A stretch of 64,000 nt of DNA from Coprinus comatus (lineage: Eukaryota > Basidiomycota > Agaricomycetes > Agaricales > Agaricaceae): positions 398,460 through 462,459 of the forward strand of contig JAWPGT010000019.1 of assembly GCA_034638255.1 (NCBI GenBank), written 5' to 3'. The notes beneath the pieces were generated by a model. The model ran no database searches. It was not told the DNA's origin and saw only the letters and a list, made by a program, of their open reading frames with translations. Numbering within the stretch: the first letter of the stretch is position 1; every line of letters starts with the position of its first letter. The translations under genes and the position numbers were made by a program. Shown here one piece after another: positions 33,767-43,677 of this stretch.

Positions 33767-36544
33767 TTATGACATACCACTACCACGCTCGCTTCCAAGT
33801 TCGACACCCAACACCCCTAACAAATCATCAGCCTTGTTAGGCTTTAATTGTAAGTCGCGCTTCGGACTACTACTTGATACGTGTTGATTAGATTGTACGA
33901 ATTGGTGAGGTGCTTGAAGATCATCATCATCCGGTGAACTGACACTGGACTGGGTAGCCTCGTTTTTGACCTGTACGGTATTCGAGCCATACTCAGCCGA
34001 GCCCCACGCTTCATTTCGAGGGCTCAGAGAGACCCGACTGATCGATTGTAGCATCTCCGTATCTAGTATGTGTCAAATCTAGCGAATTTGAGCTTATCCA
34101 ATTGTGACGCACCGGGCTCAGTTCCAATTCCTCCACATTCATCACCACCTGTCACCTGAGTTGCATCTCCTCCTTCACAAACAATCTCTAGAGCCTCACG
34201 CCTAGCCCATATTTCCTTCAACTTCTTATTGAAATTATCTATCAACGTCCATTCTACAATTCGGTCGCATTCCAAGAGCCCAGGCTTTGGTGAAGGATAT
34301 GGAAGTGTGAACTGGTTTGGATGCAAGACAGAACTAATTGAAGGTTCCGGAAGTCGTACATAATCTTCAGCAGCAGACAGTATTGCATTGAATGTCCGTT
34401 CGTAGAGGGTGGGGATAACCTGAGACAATATGCACGAATGATTGATGACATGTTTTGTGTAAAGAAAGACATCATCCAATAGTGGTTCTTTGGCAATAAG
34501 TCGCTGTGATGCAAGTTGTTCTATAATTTTCAGGAACTTTCTTGAATCAAATTCTGAAATTTAACCATAAGAAAGAGGAGATACTGAAACAGAAAGGGCA
34601 AACCATTGGTTATAAAACATTCATCACAGTGAACAAGCAGGCTACTAATTGCTTGGACCTTGTGACGATCAAGAGATGCATAATCAAAGGTTGAAAAGAC
34701 GTCATTGAATATGTATATCAAGAATTGACACCGATGTCCGAGGGTCAGTTTTTCCAACATTTTGTCACAGATTTTTTTTATGAGATATGAAGATCGGCCC
34801 TCCTTACACAATTCAATGAGAACAGAAGCTATGTCAAGCAAAAACACGTCATTCTGAGAGATAATGTGACAGGCAGCAGCGGCTGCACTTTCTTGTGTGA
34901 TTCGTGTGCTTTCTGGATGCGTTAGGGCATTGCTGATGATCTTTAGGAGATCTAGATAGAGGAATGAGTAAACCAACTTGAGCACACACGAGTGGAGTCA
35001 TACTAGAATAATCATCCCATGTCTGTAAATGTAAAATGTTATAAATATCACTGGAAGGTTCACCCACAACCACAAACCAGTCTAGCTCCCCCCATATCGT
35101 CGTGAATGCTTCAAAGCGGGTGGAATTAATTGAAACAGATTTCTCAGTGATAAATTCCTCCTCAAATCTACCCAGTGTTGGAAGTACACAGGATACCCAA
35201 GTATTAGATGGAAGTGATCGTGGTCCAACTACCCATTCATAATTGCCTTGCAATTTTGCAAAGTAGTCCCGACTGGTATCAATAATTACGGACAGGAAGC
35301 ACTTATGCACCGCAAGAACAGCATCCCTATTTTGATGGAACTCTGTGGCAGCCCAATATAATGCAGGGTGGATCGATTTTATGGTCTTGTGCTTCTCTGT
35401 CCACCATGTATCATAACCAGTCCAACTATCAATATTCCCAAAAGGTATTAAATGTCGAGGAACCATTTTCTTCGACGATACAGACGCAATTGATCGTGAG
35501 AGGTACTGAAACAATGAATGGACCAGCCACGCCTGAGGAGATCGGTACGGGCAAAGTAGTGGATGTAGGGGCTCGTCGGATGGATCGCCAACACTGAACT
35601 CGTGCTTGGGATAAGTTGCAAGCCAGATGATTTGTAACGATGGTAGACAGGAAGTCACAAGGATGAAGATAGCCGCAATGGCGACAAGAACAGTGACAGG
35701 CTTGGCAGCAAGAGTCCTCGATCCCCACTGCGATGTGAGAAATCCAGCAAAGAAAAGGAATAGTGCAATTAGAAGGAGTATCGGCAGTGTGTTAAGAAGT
35801 GTGAGAACTCTCCACTTGTGTAGGCTTTGGTGTCGTTGATACTGAAGATATATATCGGAGTTATGGGACACGCCAGTAATGTTTCTGTTGAATTCTCGTA
35901 GCCATTGGAGGCAGGTAATCCCTCCAAGGACAGAAATGAGACTGAGTGTCAGACTAACAGAGTAAAGAAGGTAGATCTGCTGGGCGTGTGGAGTAATGAC
36001 CTCGGAACCATCAGGGGTGAGATTAATTGCTAGGTTGGGTTGAGGATTGGAAATGTTGTTGACTTGGAGTACGAGGGCTTGAAGTAACAAGACCATTTTC
36101 TCTGCGGGTTCCACTACAGTCGCCTTTGATGCTTCGACAGTGAACGAGGTCAAGATGGCAGAGAAAAGCGAGGCCTGGTACAGAGAGAAGGTAGGATGTG
36201 AAGTTCCCTCTGGTCAGCAGCACCCGACTGATGGAGTAGCGAGGGTAAACTCACGAAAATGAGGAGGTAGTTTAATTCATTACTCCAGCCAGTGTACACA
36301 TCAGTTGTCAGTTTCTCCGTCTTCCGATTCACGAATTCCCAAGGATCACCTTGCTTCATTATTTCCATAAATGTTAGTTGAAGCTTAACATGCAAGATTG
36401 TTCTATTACCTCTTCATGTTTATCTGTACGCGGACACAGTTTCGTTACTTAACACCAACGTATAAGAGAGCAACTGACTGAACGACGTTGCTTCGTCAGA
36501 TACATCGTACTTGAAAGTCAACTATGACTTACCTTACTACTCAT
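33767..36544 (-). CDS. DUF6535 multi-pass membrane protein, copy D
   Basis: Near-twin of copy B on the opposite strand, sharing the first ATG context, mini-exons, intron positions and most residues (ASLFSAILTSFTVEASK, LLYSVSLTLSLISVLGG, LFLFFAGFLTSQWGSRTLAA, YDTWWTEKHKTIKSIHPAL). It also uses the short GTATGA intron near 35010 that hides an apparent frameshift. The last roughly 50 residues differ from B and E: after SSSPKRD it runs through PNKADDLLGVLGVELG to ERGSGMS. All exons join in frame, giving about 790 residues. Start ATG 36544 with a tentative first exon. The surviving frame despite many substitutions relative to B suggests the protein is under constraint. Confidence 0.82.
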
Positions 36545-36600
36545 TGAGCTATAGTATATACTATCGAGTTCCAAAGTCTGTCTGTTTGTAAATGCTGTTG
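33767..36600 (-). repeat. Inverted segmental duplication, right arm
   Basis: Counterpart of 10560-13373. Similarity extends about 50 bases upstream of the first ATG to near 36600 and then stops. Confidence 0.85.
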
Positions 36601-36849
36601 AAGAGTATGTGTAAAATATTGATTCCAAAAAAATACAGCAAGAAACCAAAAGTCTACGAAGTATTTCAGTTTAATTATTTCAATAATTTGGAAGCTTCTC
36701 CGTCCCCTAGTCTCAAAGTCCTTAAACCACTAGCCCATAGTCTTTGAAATACATAGTAGCTCCGCTTTCGACTCAACAACACGTTGTTACACTGATAGGT
36801 CCTGACCATATTTCGTACTCAAATGGTAGCAAAAAAATAAATCAAAATC
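36545..36849. other. Intergenic
   Basis: Outer edge of the duplicated arm (to about 36600), then AT-rich sequence downstream of methyltransferase copy 2. Confidence 0.5.
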
Positions 36850-37709
36850 TCAGGCTTTGACGTATCTCCCTACACGATGCCAGAATAGACTCTCCTCGTC
36901 TTCTCCCGGTTTCCCCCAAACCACTCTCTCCCTCCAAGCACCTTCTTCACTATCGATTCCCTCCCCTCCTTTGACAAGCTCATCAACCCAAAGATGGCTA
37001 GGCCTATCAAGCCTACACCCATCGAACGCAACCTGCCATATGGGTGCCCATACCTTTTGCCACCAAGCTACATCTTGCTTATGACTGAGTACATGTTCAT
37101 AATATAGAAATAGACCCGTCCGAGGTTTGAGAACATCTGAGATCAAGGCAGAAAGTGTGGATTGAGGTGAAGGAACGGTACATAGGGTTAGAATCGATAT
37201 TATTGTATCCACTTGATCCGGAAGTGCTAACAGGACAGTTGGAGTGTCTTCAGCGCCACATGAAAGTATCAAAAGAGTGCCATCTTCTTCAGTAAACCCA
37301 CAGGCAGATGCATTCTTTCGAATATAAGGATGCATGAGTTCGTTGGGTTCTAATGCAATATATGTTGTCACTTTTGACTTGTCTAGATATTTCATGGTAT
37401 GGCCATGGCCTTATCGTTTGATTATTATATGCCTATTTCCATTTATTAGAAGAAAAAAGTACCAGCACCAATATCGAGAACTACGCCAGTTGCATGGGGT
37501 GTGATTAAAGCATCCTTGACTTCTTTTCCTCCTTCATCTACACCATTACCGAATGATATCCAGACATGGTTCATGAATATTCGAGATAATCGCTGAGGGT
37601 AAAATAGAAGAGAGGGCGTTTCCCATAAGTTCTTCAGTGTCGGAGAAAAGGCATGGACTATAGCAAAGCGCAGGTCAGTGAGCGGACTGAGAATATTGGC
37701 GGTTTTCAT
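36850..37709 (-). CDS. METTL7-like SAM methyltransferase, copy 2
   Basis: Intact copy. I chose ATG 37709 (MKTANILSPLTDLRFAIVHA) by alignment with copies 1 and 3; an in-frame ATG at 37823 would add 38 residues without homology. Then come RIFMNHVWISFGNGVDEGG, VVLDIGAGHGHTMKYLDKSK (motif I, with one intron inside the GAG-GHG junction), YIALEPNELMHPYIRKNA and VDTIISILTLCTVPSPQSTL. YYEHVLSHKQDVAWWQKVWA, GCRLDRPSHLWV, VVWGKPGEDEESLFWHRVG and RYVKA end the protein. About 265 residues. Its 5' end lies 77 bases from that of AUR1 on the other strand, so the two probably share a promoter. It is the more diverged of the three copies. Confidence 0.85.
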
Positions 37710-37786
37710 TGAGTGCCGAATGCAAGGGACGTTACGTGAGGGGGGATTATGAATAGATGCACATGTGACTCTTCTCACGGGTAAAT

Positions 37787-39289
37787 ATGAGAGAGTGGGA
37801 GAATGTAACTTGGGGTTGGTCATTACACAGTGTTCGTTGGATCACAAGGTCAGTGGCAACGTGTATCGAAGACTATGGAGCTGAACGGTGTGTAGATGTC
37901 AGGAGTGTTGCGCCCAAGAGGGGCGATAGCCACCACGTTCAATACGATTGGTACGGCGTTGCTTGCTGCCATTTCCGTCTTGACAAGTCACTCTCTCCAT
38001 CAATCACTCTCAACAAACTTCGTCAACACACTTTTGCATTCTCGGATATTCTCTATGCTTTCAACTTCCTCTTGGCCGCGTTCTGGTTCACAGTCATGAA
38101 GCAACCCGGCTTCCCACTCAAACTCCTCATACCAGCCGTATGGATTTTGGCATTGCTGATCCCCCTGACATCACAATTCTTTGTGCCAGCAACACCTATC
38201 TTCTCTTATCTCCTCTCCTTCTATTCCGCGCGCTTTACCCCAGCAGCATGGCGCCCTGATATCTCCGTTGCTCTCCTTCCGACCCTCGAATATGTATTTT
38301 ATGGTGCCAATATTTCCGACATCCTCACTCGTTTCACCCATCCCATCCTCGATATTATTGCATGGTTCCCATATGGCGTCGGCCATTTCGTCAACCCATT
38401 TATCGTCGCTTTCTTCCTATGGATATTCCGATCCAAACCGGTCATCCATTTCTGGGGTAGAGCATTTGGTTATATGAACTTAACCGGTGTCATTTTCCAA
38501 ACCATTTTCCCCTGCTCAGCACCATGGTATGAAATTATTCACGGATTAACACCCGCAGATTATAGTATGAAAGGATCCCCTGGTGGTCTCCTACGTATAG
38601 ATCAATTATTCCATTCTCAAGGTTACACCGTCACATTTTCAAATTCCCCTGTTGTCTTCGGTGCTTTCCCCAGCTTACATGCCGCTGCTGCTACAATGGA
38701 AGTCTTGTTCTTATCCCACTTTTTCCCAAAAACTACCAAATATGCTTGGGCTTATGCTGGAGTTTTATATTGGGCTACAATGTATCTGACACATCATTAT
38801 TTGATTGATGTCGTCGGAGGTGCTTGTATGGCTACAGCTTACTTCTATTTGCTGTTACCGGACGAGTTGAAGGGTGCTGGAGCTACTGCGGGACCAGGAC
38901 CTTTGAATATTACCGGTTTGAGGAATGGAACAACGGTTAGTAGGAACAAGTACGAGGTTTATGATTTGGAAGATCCCAGGAATAGGAGACAGGATGCAGA
39001 AGAATTCGAGTTGAGCGAGGAGAGTGAGGAGGAAGATGTAGACGGTGATTTGGGGAAATATAATATTCGTTCGCCATTATCAAATTCTATTGGTAGTTCT
39101 GGCACTTCACCGAATAGGGGTAAAGATGAAGATGTAAAAGGGATGATGAAAGGAGATAGAAGGAAGACACATAGGCATACGGCTAGTATTGCTTCGTTGA
39201 TTAGAGGTGATGAAAGGAGTCCAGAAGATGGTTGGAGTCCTGTTACCGCAGCTTTTGATAATGGTGATAGGGATCGTTCCCAGAAGTAA
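37787..39289 (+). CDS. AUR1: Inositol phosphorylceramide synthase catalytic subunit
   Basis: Golgi enzyme that transfers phosphoinositol to ceramide, an essential fungal sphingolipid step and the aureobasidin A target. Intronless, 500 codons. The core begins LNKLRQHTFAFSDILYAFNF, then WFTVMKQPGFPLKLLIPAVW, SQFFVPATPIFSYLLSFYSA, YGANISDILTRFTHPILDII and GVIFQTIFPCSAPWYEIIHG. The PAP2-type active site is VVFGAFPSLHAAAATMEVLF plus YLTHHYLIDVVGGACMATAY. About six to eight membrane segments precede a hydrophilic, acidic C-terminal tail. The first roughly 70 residues are unlike known AUR1 and contain no other ATG in frame; an undetected 5' exon or a different start is possible. The catalytic region is unambiguous. 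Confidence 0.93.
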   Translation: MREWENVTWGWSLHSVRWITRSVATCIEDYGAERCVDVRSVAPKRGDSHHVQYDWYGVACCHFRLDKSLSPSITLNKLRQHTFAFSDILYAFNFLLAAFWFTVMKQPGFPLKLLIPAVWILALLIPLTSQFFVPATPIFSYLLSFYSARFTPAAWRPDISVALLPTLEYVFYGANISDILTRFTHPILDIIAWFPYGVGHFVNPFIVAFFLWIFRSKPVIHFWGRAFGYMNLTGVIFQTIFPCSAPWYEIIHGLTPADYSMKGSPGGLLRIDQLFHSQGYTVTFSNSPVVFGAFPSLHAAAATMEVLFLSHFFPKTTKYAWAYAGVLYWATMYLTHHYLIDVVGGACMATAYFYLLLPDELKGAGATAGPGPLNITGLRNGTTVSRNKYEVYDLEDPRNRRQDAEEFELSEESEEEDVDGDLGKYNIRSPLSNSIGSSGTSPNRGKDEDVKGMMKGDRRKTHRHTASIASLIRGDERSPEDGWSPVTAAFDNGDRDRSQK

Positions 39290-40006
39290 TGGGTTTTTTC
39301 TTCCTTTAATACATAATACTTGTGAGTTCTTTTAGGATTGCAGGCTTGGGCTTTGGTTTGGGATTTGGATAGATTCTGTGACTTTTGTGTTAATCCTCCT
39401 TTCTTTTTTTCTTTTTCCGATTTGCGCCAGTACAATACAATATATTATATATACCATACATACCATACATCAGCCATACATCCTGGTGTAGATGTTATGA
39501 CCGACGTTTATGATGTTGGTCGTGTGAATCCGCAAATCATTAATCCACTCATCTATCTTACATTTCATTTAGATTAAAACCTGTGTTTATTGACATTGGA
39601 TAATAACCAGGCTAAACGCTGAACCCACTTAAATACGGCATAGCCATCAAGATTCCACATGGAGATAGGAGTCTCGGTGAAATAAGAAGATTTGAGTAAC
39701 CAGATGCAAAATTCTGGTCTGGATAGCTTTGAAGGTTTTTACTATCTCATTCATGCCCCAGGAACCCCGAGCTTGAACTAAAGTTGGTGAAATTTTCTGG
39801 TAAATATATGCAGGGTCAGATGCCGAGACCAAAGTGATTACATTATTTTGTAGACTTGTTATAGACTCAATCGCTTGTGCATCATTCCTGCTGTCCACCT
39901 CAAAATTCCAAATAAAGCCAAACTTCGAAATTCGGTCGATATAACAGGTGTCATGAACAGAAGGCGACGGATATCTTGATATACCCACAACCTCTCTGTG
40001 ATAACG
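39290..40006. other. Intergenic
   Basis: AUR1 3' region and the upstream region of methyltransferase copy 3. An antisense open frame at 39647-39988 begins with GTG and has no recognisable family. Confidence 0.5.
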
Positions 40007-40891
40007 ATGAAATTGGTCAACTCACTCAGTATTCTATTAGAATTCCACTTCGTTATAGTGAACACCTTGCTACCTACACTTCGCTCACTATGGGCCGATC
40101 CATCTATTCTTTTCCACCCTCGAGGATTGTCGAGGTTAATCATGGGACACTTATGGATAGCATACAGTGGAATTGTAGATGAAGGGGGCCAAGAAATTAA
40201 AGAAGACTTGATTAGGAAAAATGCAATAGGTGTCGTTCTCGATATGGGTGCCGGTATGTTCTATTTCCAAATCTCTGAGCATGGTAGAGTTTTTTTGTCT
40301 GAAATGTAACTAATAGGTCATGGACATGTTACGAAATATCTCGACAAGTCAAAAGTATCAAAATATATTGCATTAGAACCAAATCCACACATGCATCCTT
40401 TTATTCGAGCCAATGCAGCCTCTTATGGCTTTACTGAAACTGACGGCACTCTTCAAATAATCCCATGCGGTATTGAAGAAAAATCTACAATCTTTTCCCT
40501 GTTACCCGTCAAACAAGTCGATACCGTAACGTCAATGCAGTCACTTTGCACCATCCCTTCCCCTCAGAAATCTCTCTATTTTATAATCAATGAGGTTTTG
40601 AAGCCATCCGGACAATTTTTGTTCTACGAACATGTACTCAGTCCAAGAGAAGATGTTGCATGGTGGCAGAAATTCTGGTCGCCGTTGTGGAAGTTTACAT
40701 CTGATGGATGTAGGCTTGATGTTCCTGGTCATTTGATAGTACGTGAGCTTCTTCAGGAGGGAGGCAAAGATGCAGGAGAAAGTATTTGGAAGGAGGGAGA
40801 TACTTGGGGAAAGCCAGGTGAAGATGAAGAGAATCTTTTCTGGCATCAAGCAGGCAGTATGTCAAGGCTTGACTACAACTATCGTAGTTGA
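40007..40891 (+). CDS. METTL7-like SAM methyltransferase, copy 3
   Basis: Closest to copy 1. ATG 40007 gives MKLVNSLSILLEFHFVIVNT, then LSRLIMGHLWIAYSGIVDEG and GVVLDMGAG; an intron, then GHGHVTKYLDKSKVSKYIAL, PNPHMHPFIRANAASYGFTE, VDTVTSMQSLCTIPSPQKSL, LFYEHVLSPREDVAWWQKFW and TWGKPGEDEENLFWHQAG. The expected ending RYVKA plus stop is present only if one base is missing in GGCAGTATGTC near 40857; as written the protein ends SMSRLDYNYRS at 40891. The change touches only the last residues, so activity may survive. It is in inverted orientation to copies 1 and 2 and on the other side of AUR1. Confidence 0.82.
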
Positions 40892-41542
40892 AAAATCAAA
40901 AATCTCTCGAAATTTAGCCTTAAATTCAATGTACGTTGACTTACGACGCTAAATAACATTAGTGTACTATATGTGCAAAATTTCAATATTCCATATTGCG
41001 CCATCACGCCTTCTCATGTTCATAACCAACGACTGACTCCAAATTCGTGGTCGTCTGCTTTGTTTGTGCTATAATTTGGGTAATTCTACTTTCATTGTTT
41101 CACTGGACTGCGCAGAGTTTCCTCGGCTTTTCCGAGTCAGACAATGGAACGATACTTCTTACAGTTCTTGAACTGTGCTTTCAAAAACCTTATCCTCGTG
41201 GAAAGTTTAACAATTGTTCAATGTGGATCCATAGCTTCTATTTCTTTGGGAGAACAACTTCACTCAAAATCACGCACGGAGATCTGACTCATTTTTTTAG
41301 TACTCCCAATACCGTATGGTGTTGAAAGTACTCTACATGAGGATTCGATGCCATAGTATCCTGAATGTACATACAACTGTCTTTCTGAGAAAGAGGGTTG
41401 GCATCAGGTGCCACCGGGCGGTGTTTTACTTCTCAGGAATGGTCAAGGCCTTGTTGAATATCCACATAGATAATTAGACGCCAACTCGAACGTCAGCATA
41501 TACTTACAGGCATATTTATCTGCAACCTACTATTCAAGCATC
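40892..41542. other. Intergenic
   Basis: No gene supported; only short open frames without motifs. Confidence 0.5.
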
Positions 41543-42720
41543 ATGCCGCTTTCACAACCACAACCACAACAACTTTACACCATTTCGCCAATGCTGTCGC
41601 CTCTGACCACTGACTCGCTGTTATCTAATTTTCAGGTCAGTTCCCAAACCTTCGAGCAAGGTATTGCATTTGACTCAGAACTCATTCAGGAGCAAGAGGG
41701 CGAGAGTGTTGTTGCTTCAACTAGTACCAATAACACAACAAATTCCAAGGCGGCTAGGAGTAGGGTTGAACTCAGTTGTTTTGACAAAGAATCAATCCAA
41801 GATATCTGTGAGGACGTTAAAAGGCTCAATTCCTCCATTAGTGATTGTGTTCACGAAATTATACAAAATTTGGAACGAGGTCAGAAAATGAGGATTAGTC
41901 CTCGTGCCAAGAGCACTTCGCATGAAAAACCCTCCAATAGTAGCGACTCGGACGTGATCACTAGTACTCGCGGAAATCGACATATTCTCTTCCAGTTGCT
42001 CGATAAGAAGTCGTTCCTCGATAGTCTCAAAGACAAAAATCGTGAAAAACAGCTACTAGCTCTCGCAATACATCACAAGATCATGGAGCACATCGATGCT
42101 AGGCTAGGATTGCGAAAAACTGGTTGGAGCGCTCACCTCTTGGAAGAGAGGCAGGTACAACAACTCCACGCAATATGTGACTTTATTGGTAGATTTGGTC
42201 AGTCTTTAATATATTATATATGTTTTCTTAGGTATCGCATTTCAGCTGTACTTACGAGCCAATGGTCTTCACAGAAACTTTTCGAAACACTGAAGCATTT
42301 CGTTCATATGCATATCGCCAACACATTGCTGTGGATTCTGAACATTTTCATCAAGATTTGAAAAAGGATTTGAAAACTCTTTCAAGTACAATCCATAAAT
42401 TTATGATGAAACAGAAGGTCTTCGTAGTTAACAATTCCGGGCTATGGTCACACTCAAAGGGTTCAAAAGGCATGAGATCAAAGGACTCAAACATAAAGGA
42501 AATCCTGCGAAAAATTATGGAGGATGCATATACGGTGACGATGAAGATGCGCGCGGGAGTCGCAACCCAAAAGTTGGAGTTCATCTGCCCAAGAGATAAT
42601 GATACATTCAATGGCAACGACATGAACTGTATTGACTCTGTTGATGTTCCACAAAATTTGAAACAGAAGCGACCAAAACAAGGAAGAAGAATAGTTGCGG
42701 CGTGTTGCTCCTTGGTTTAA
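41543..42720 (+). CDS. Hypothetical protein with possible C-terminal CaaX box
   Basis: No family recognised. ATG 41543 opens a frame with a disordered N-terminus (MPLSQPQPQQLYTISP), then charged helical segments such as ESIQDICEDVKRLNSSISDC and KKSFLDSLKDKNREKQLLAL, up to QLHAICDFIGRF. A phase-1 intron of about 79 bases (42195-42273; donor GTCAGT, acceptor CTTCACAG) joins it to ETFRNTEAFRSYAYRQHIAV, HFHQDLKKDLKTLSSTIHKF and a basic tail KQKRPKQGRRIVAACCSLV. The final CSLV after a polybasic stretch fits a prenylation signal with a neighbouring cysteine, suggesting membrane attachment (inference). About 365 residues. The exon junction is my choice among few in-frame options. Confidence 0.55.
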
Positions 42721-43677
42721 TTGGTACAGGTGAAAATGGGGAAAAGATGGTTTACTTGAAGGCAGGTATAACTGAGCGAAGGGAGGCAATGTAGGGGATG
42801 ATTTGCAGTAACAAAGTTAGCATTCAATGGCGAAGACTGGTAGCAATAGTTTCCGTAGTAGTCAATTAAATATCTGTATCTTGTTCAGAGTCGATTCAAA
42901 ATGTACATTTATGTTGTGGTTCCACTGGCGTCATTCAGCTTGTCATGGTCAGGGTATCACGAACATCTGCCAGTGACTAGCACCAAGGTTCGTTATACCA
43001 TTCAACATGCCCGCGAGTCGTGACTACCTAGTACCAGCTGGTCACGCTTCTCGGTTTTGCCTTTCCACACCAAGAATGCTTCAGTCTGACTCCCTTTTAC
43101 TCATCGGTGTATGATGCGGGTCCTCGGCTTCCGACGCGTCCATGGCAGCGCCTTCTCGGCCGAAGCAACTTAAGTATGACAAAGTGAAAATGGAATTCCA
43201 TTTCAGTCTCTTCTCATGGGACCACCATAGACATGTCCCAGAGAACCCTTACTGTCGCATTGTTTGAGTTCCGCAGCTGATTGATTATACACGGGCTTAG
43301 ACAGGGAAAATACAAGACTATATGCGACATACTTCTACTGAGAAAACTCATGTACATCAACTTGGGAAGTTGGTGTGTTTGCTTTAGAAAAAGGTAACTT
43401 GTTTTGCATATCTTGCTTGTAATGTGGTTAAGGTGGCGTTCACCAGACAAACATGTCAAGGTGGCCCAATCTTCGCCCGGTGAACGTGTCCAGGTGAGCT
43501 TTAATTTGAACTTGACTGTGTTGGAACTTGGTGGCGTTGTCTGAAATTACAATTTTTCGTTTGTGAAGATTCCCGTTCAATGTTCTAGATGATTTTGGTA
43601 ATACTGCGGAAGTACCATCAGGATAACTATTATATTGTGTGGTATCTTTCTCATTTTTTGCCCACCCCAAAATATCA
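42721..43677. other. Intergenic
   Basis: Nothing recognisable on either strand. Confidence 0.5.

Noticed and set aside
37896..38099. ATG-initiated 67-codon frame inside AUR1 starting MSGVLRPRGAIATT, with a signal-anchor-like segment
   Set aside because: It overlaps AUR1 in another frame, ends soon, and no other exon of a second protein could be joined to it. It could reflect an N-terminal frame problem in AUR1, but no missing base restores a known sequence.
39647..39988. 113-codon antisense frame upstream of methyltransferase copy 3
   Set aside because: It begins at GTG, and no exon or family could be recognised.
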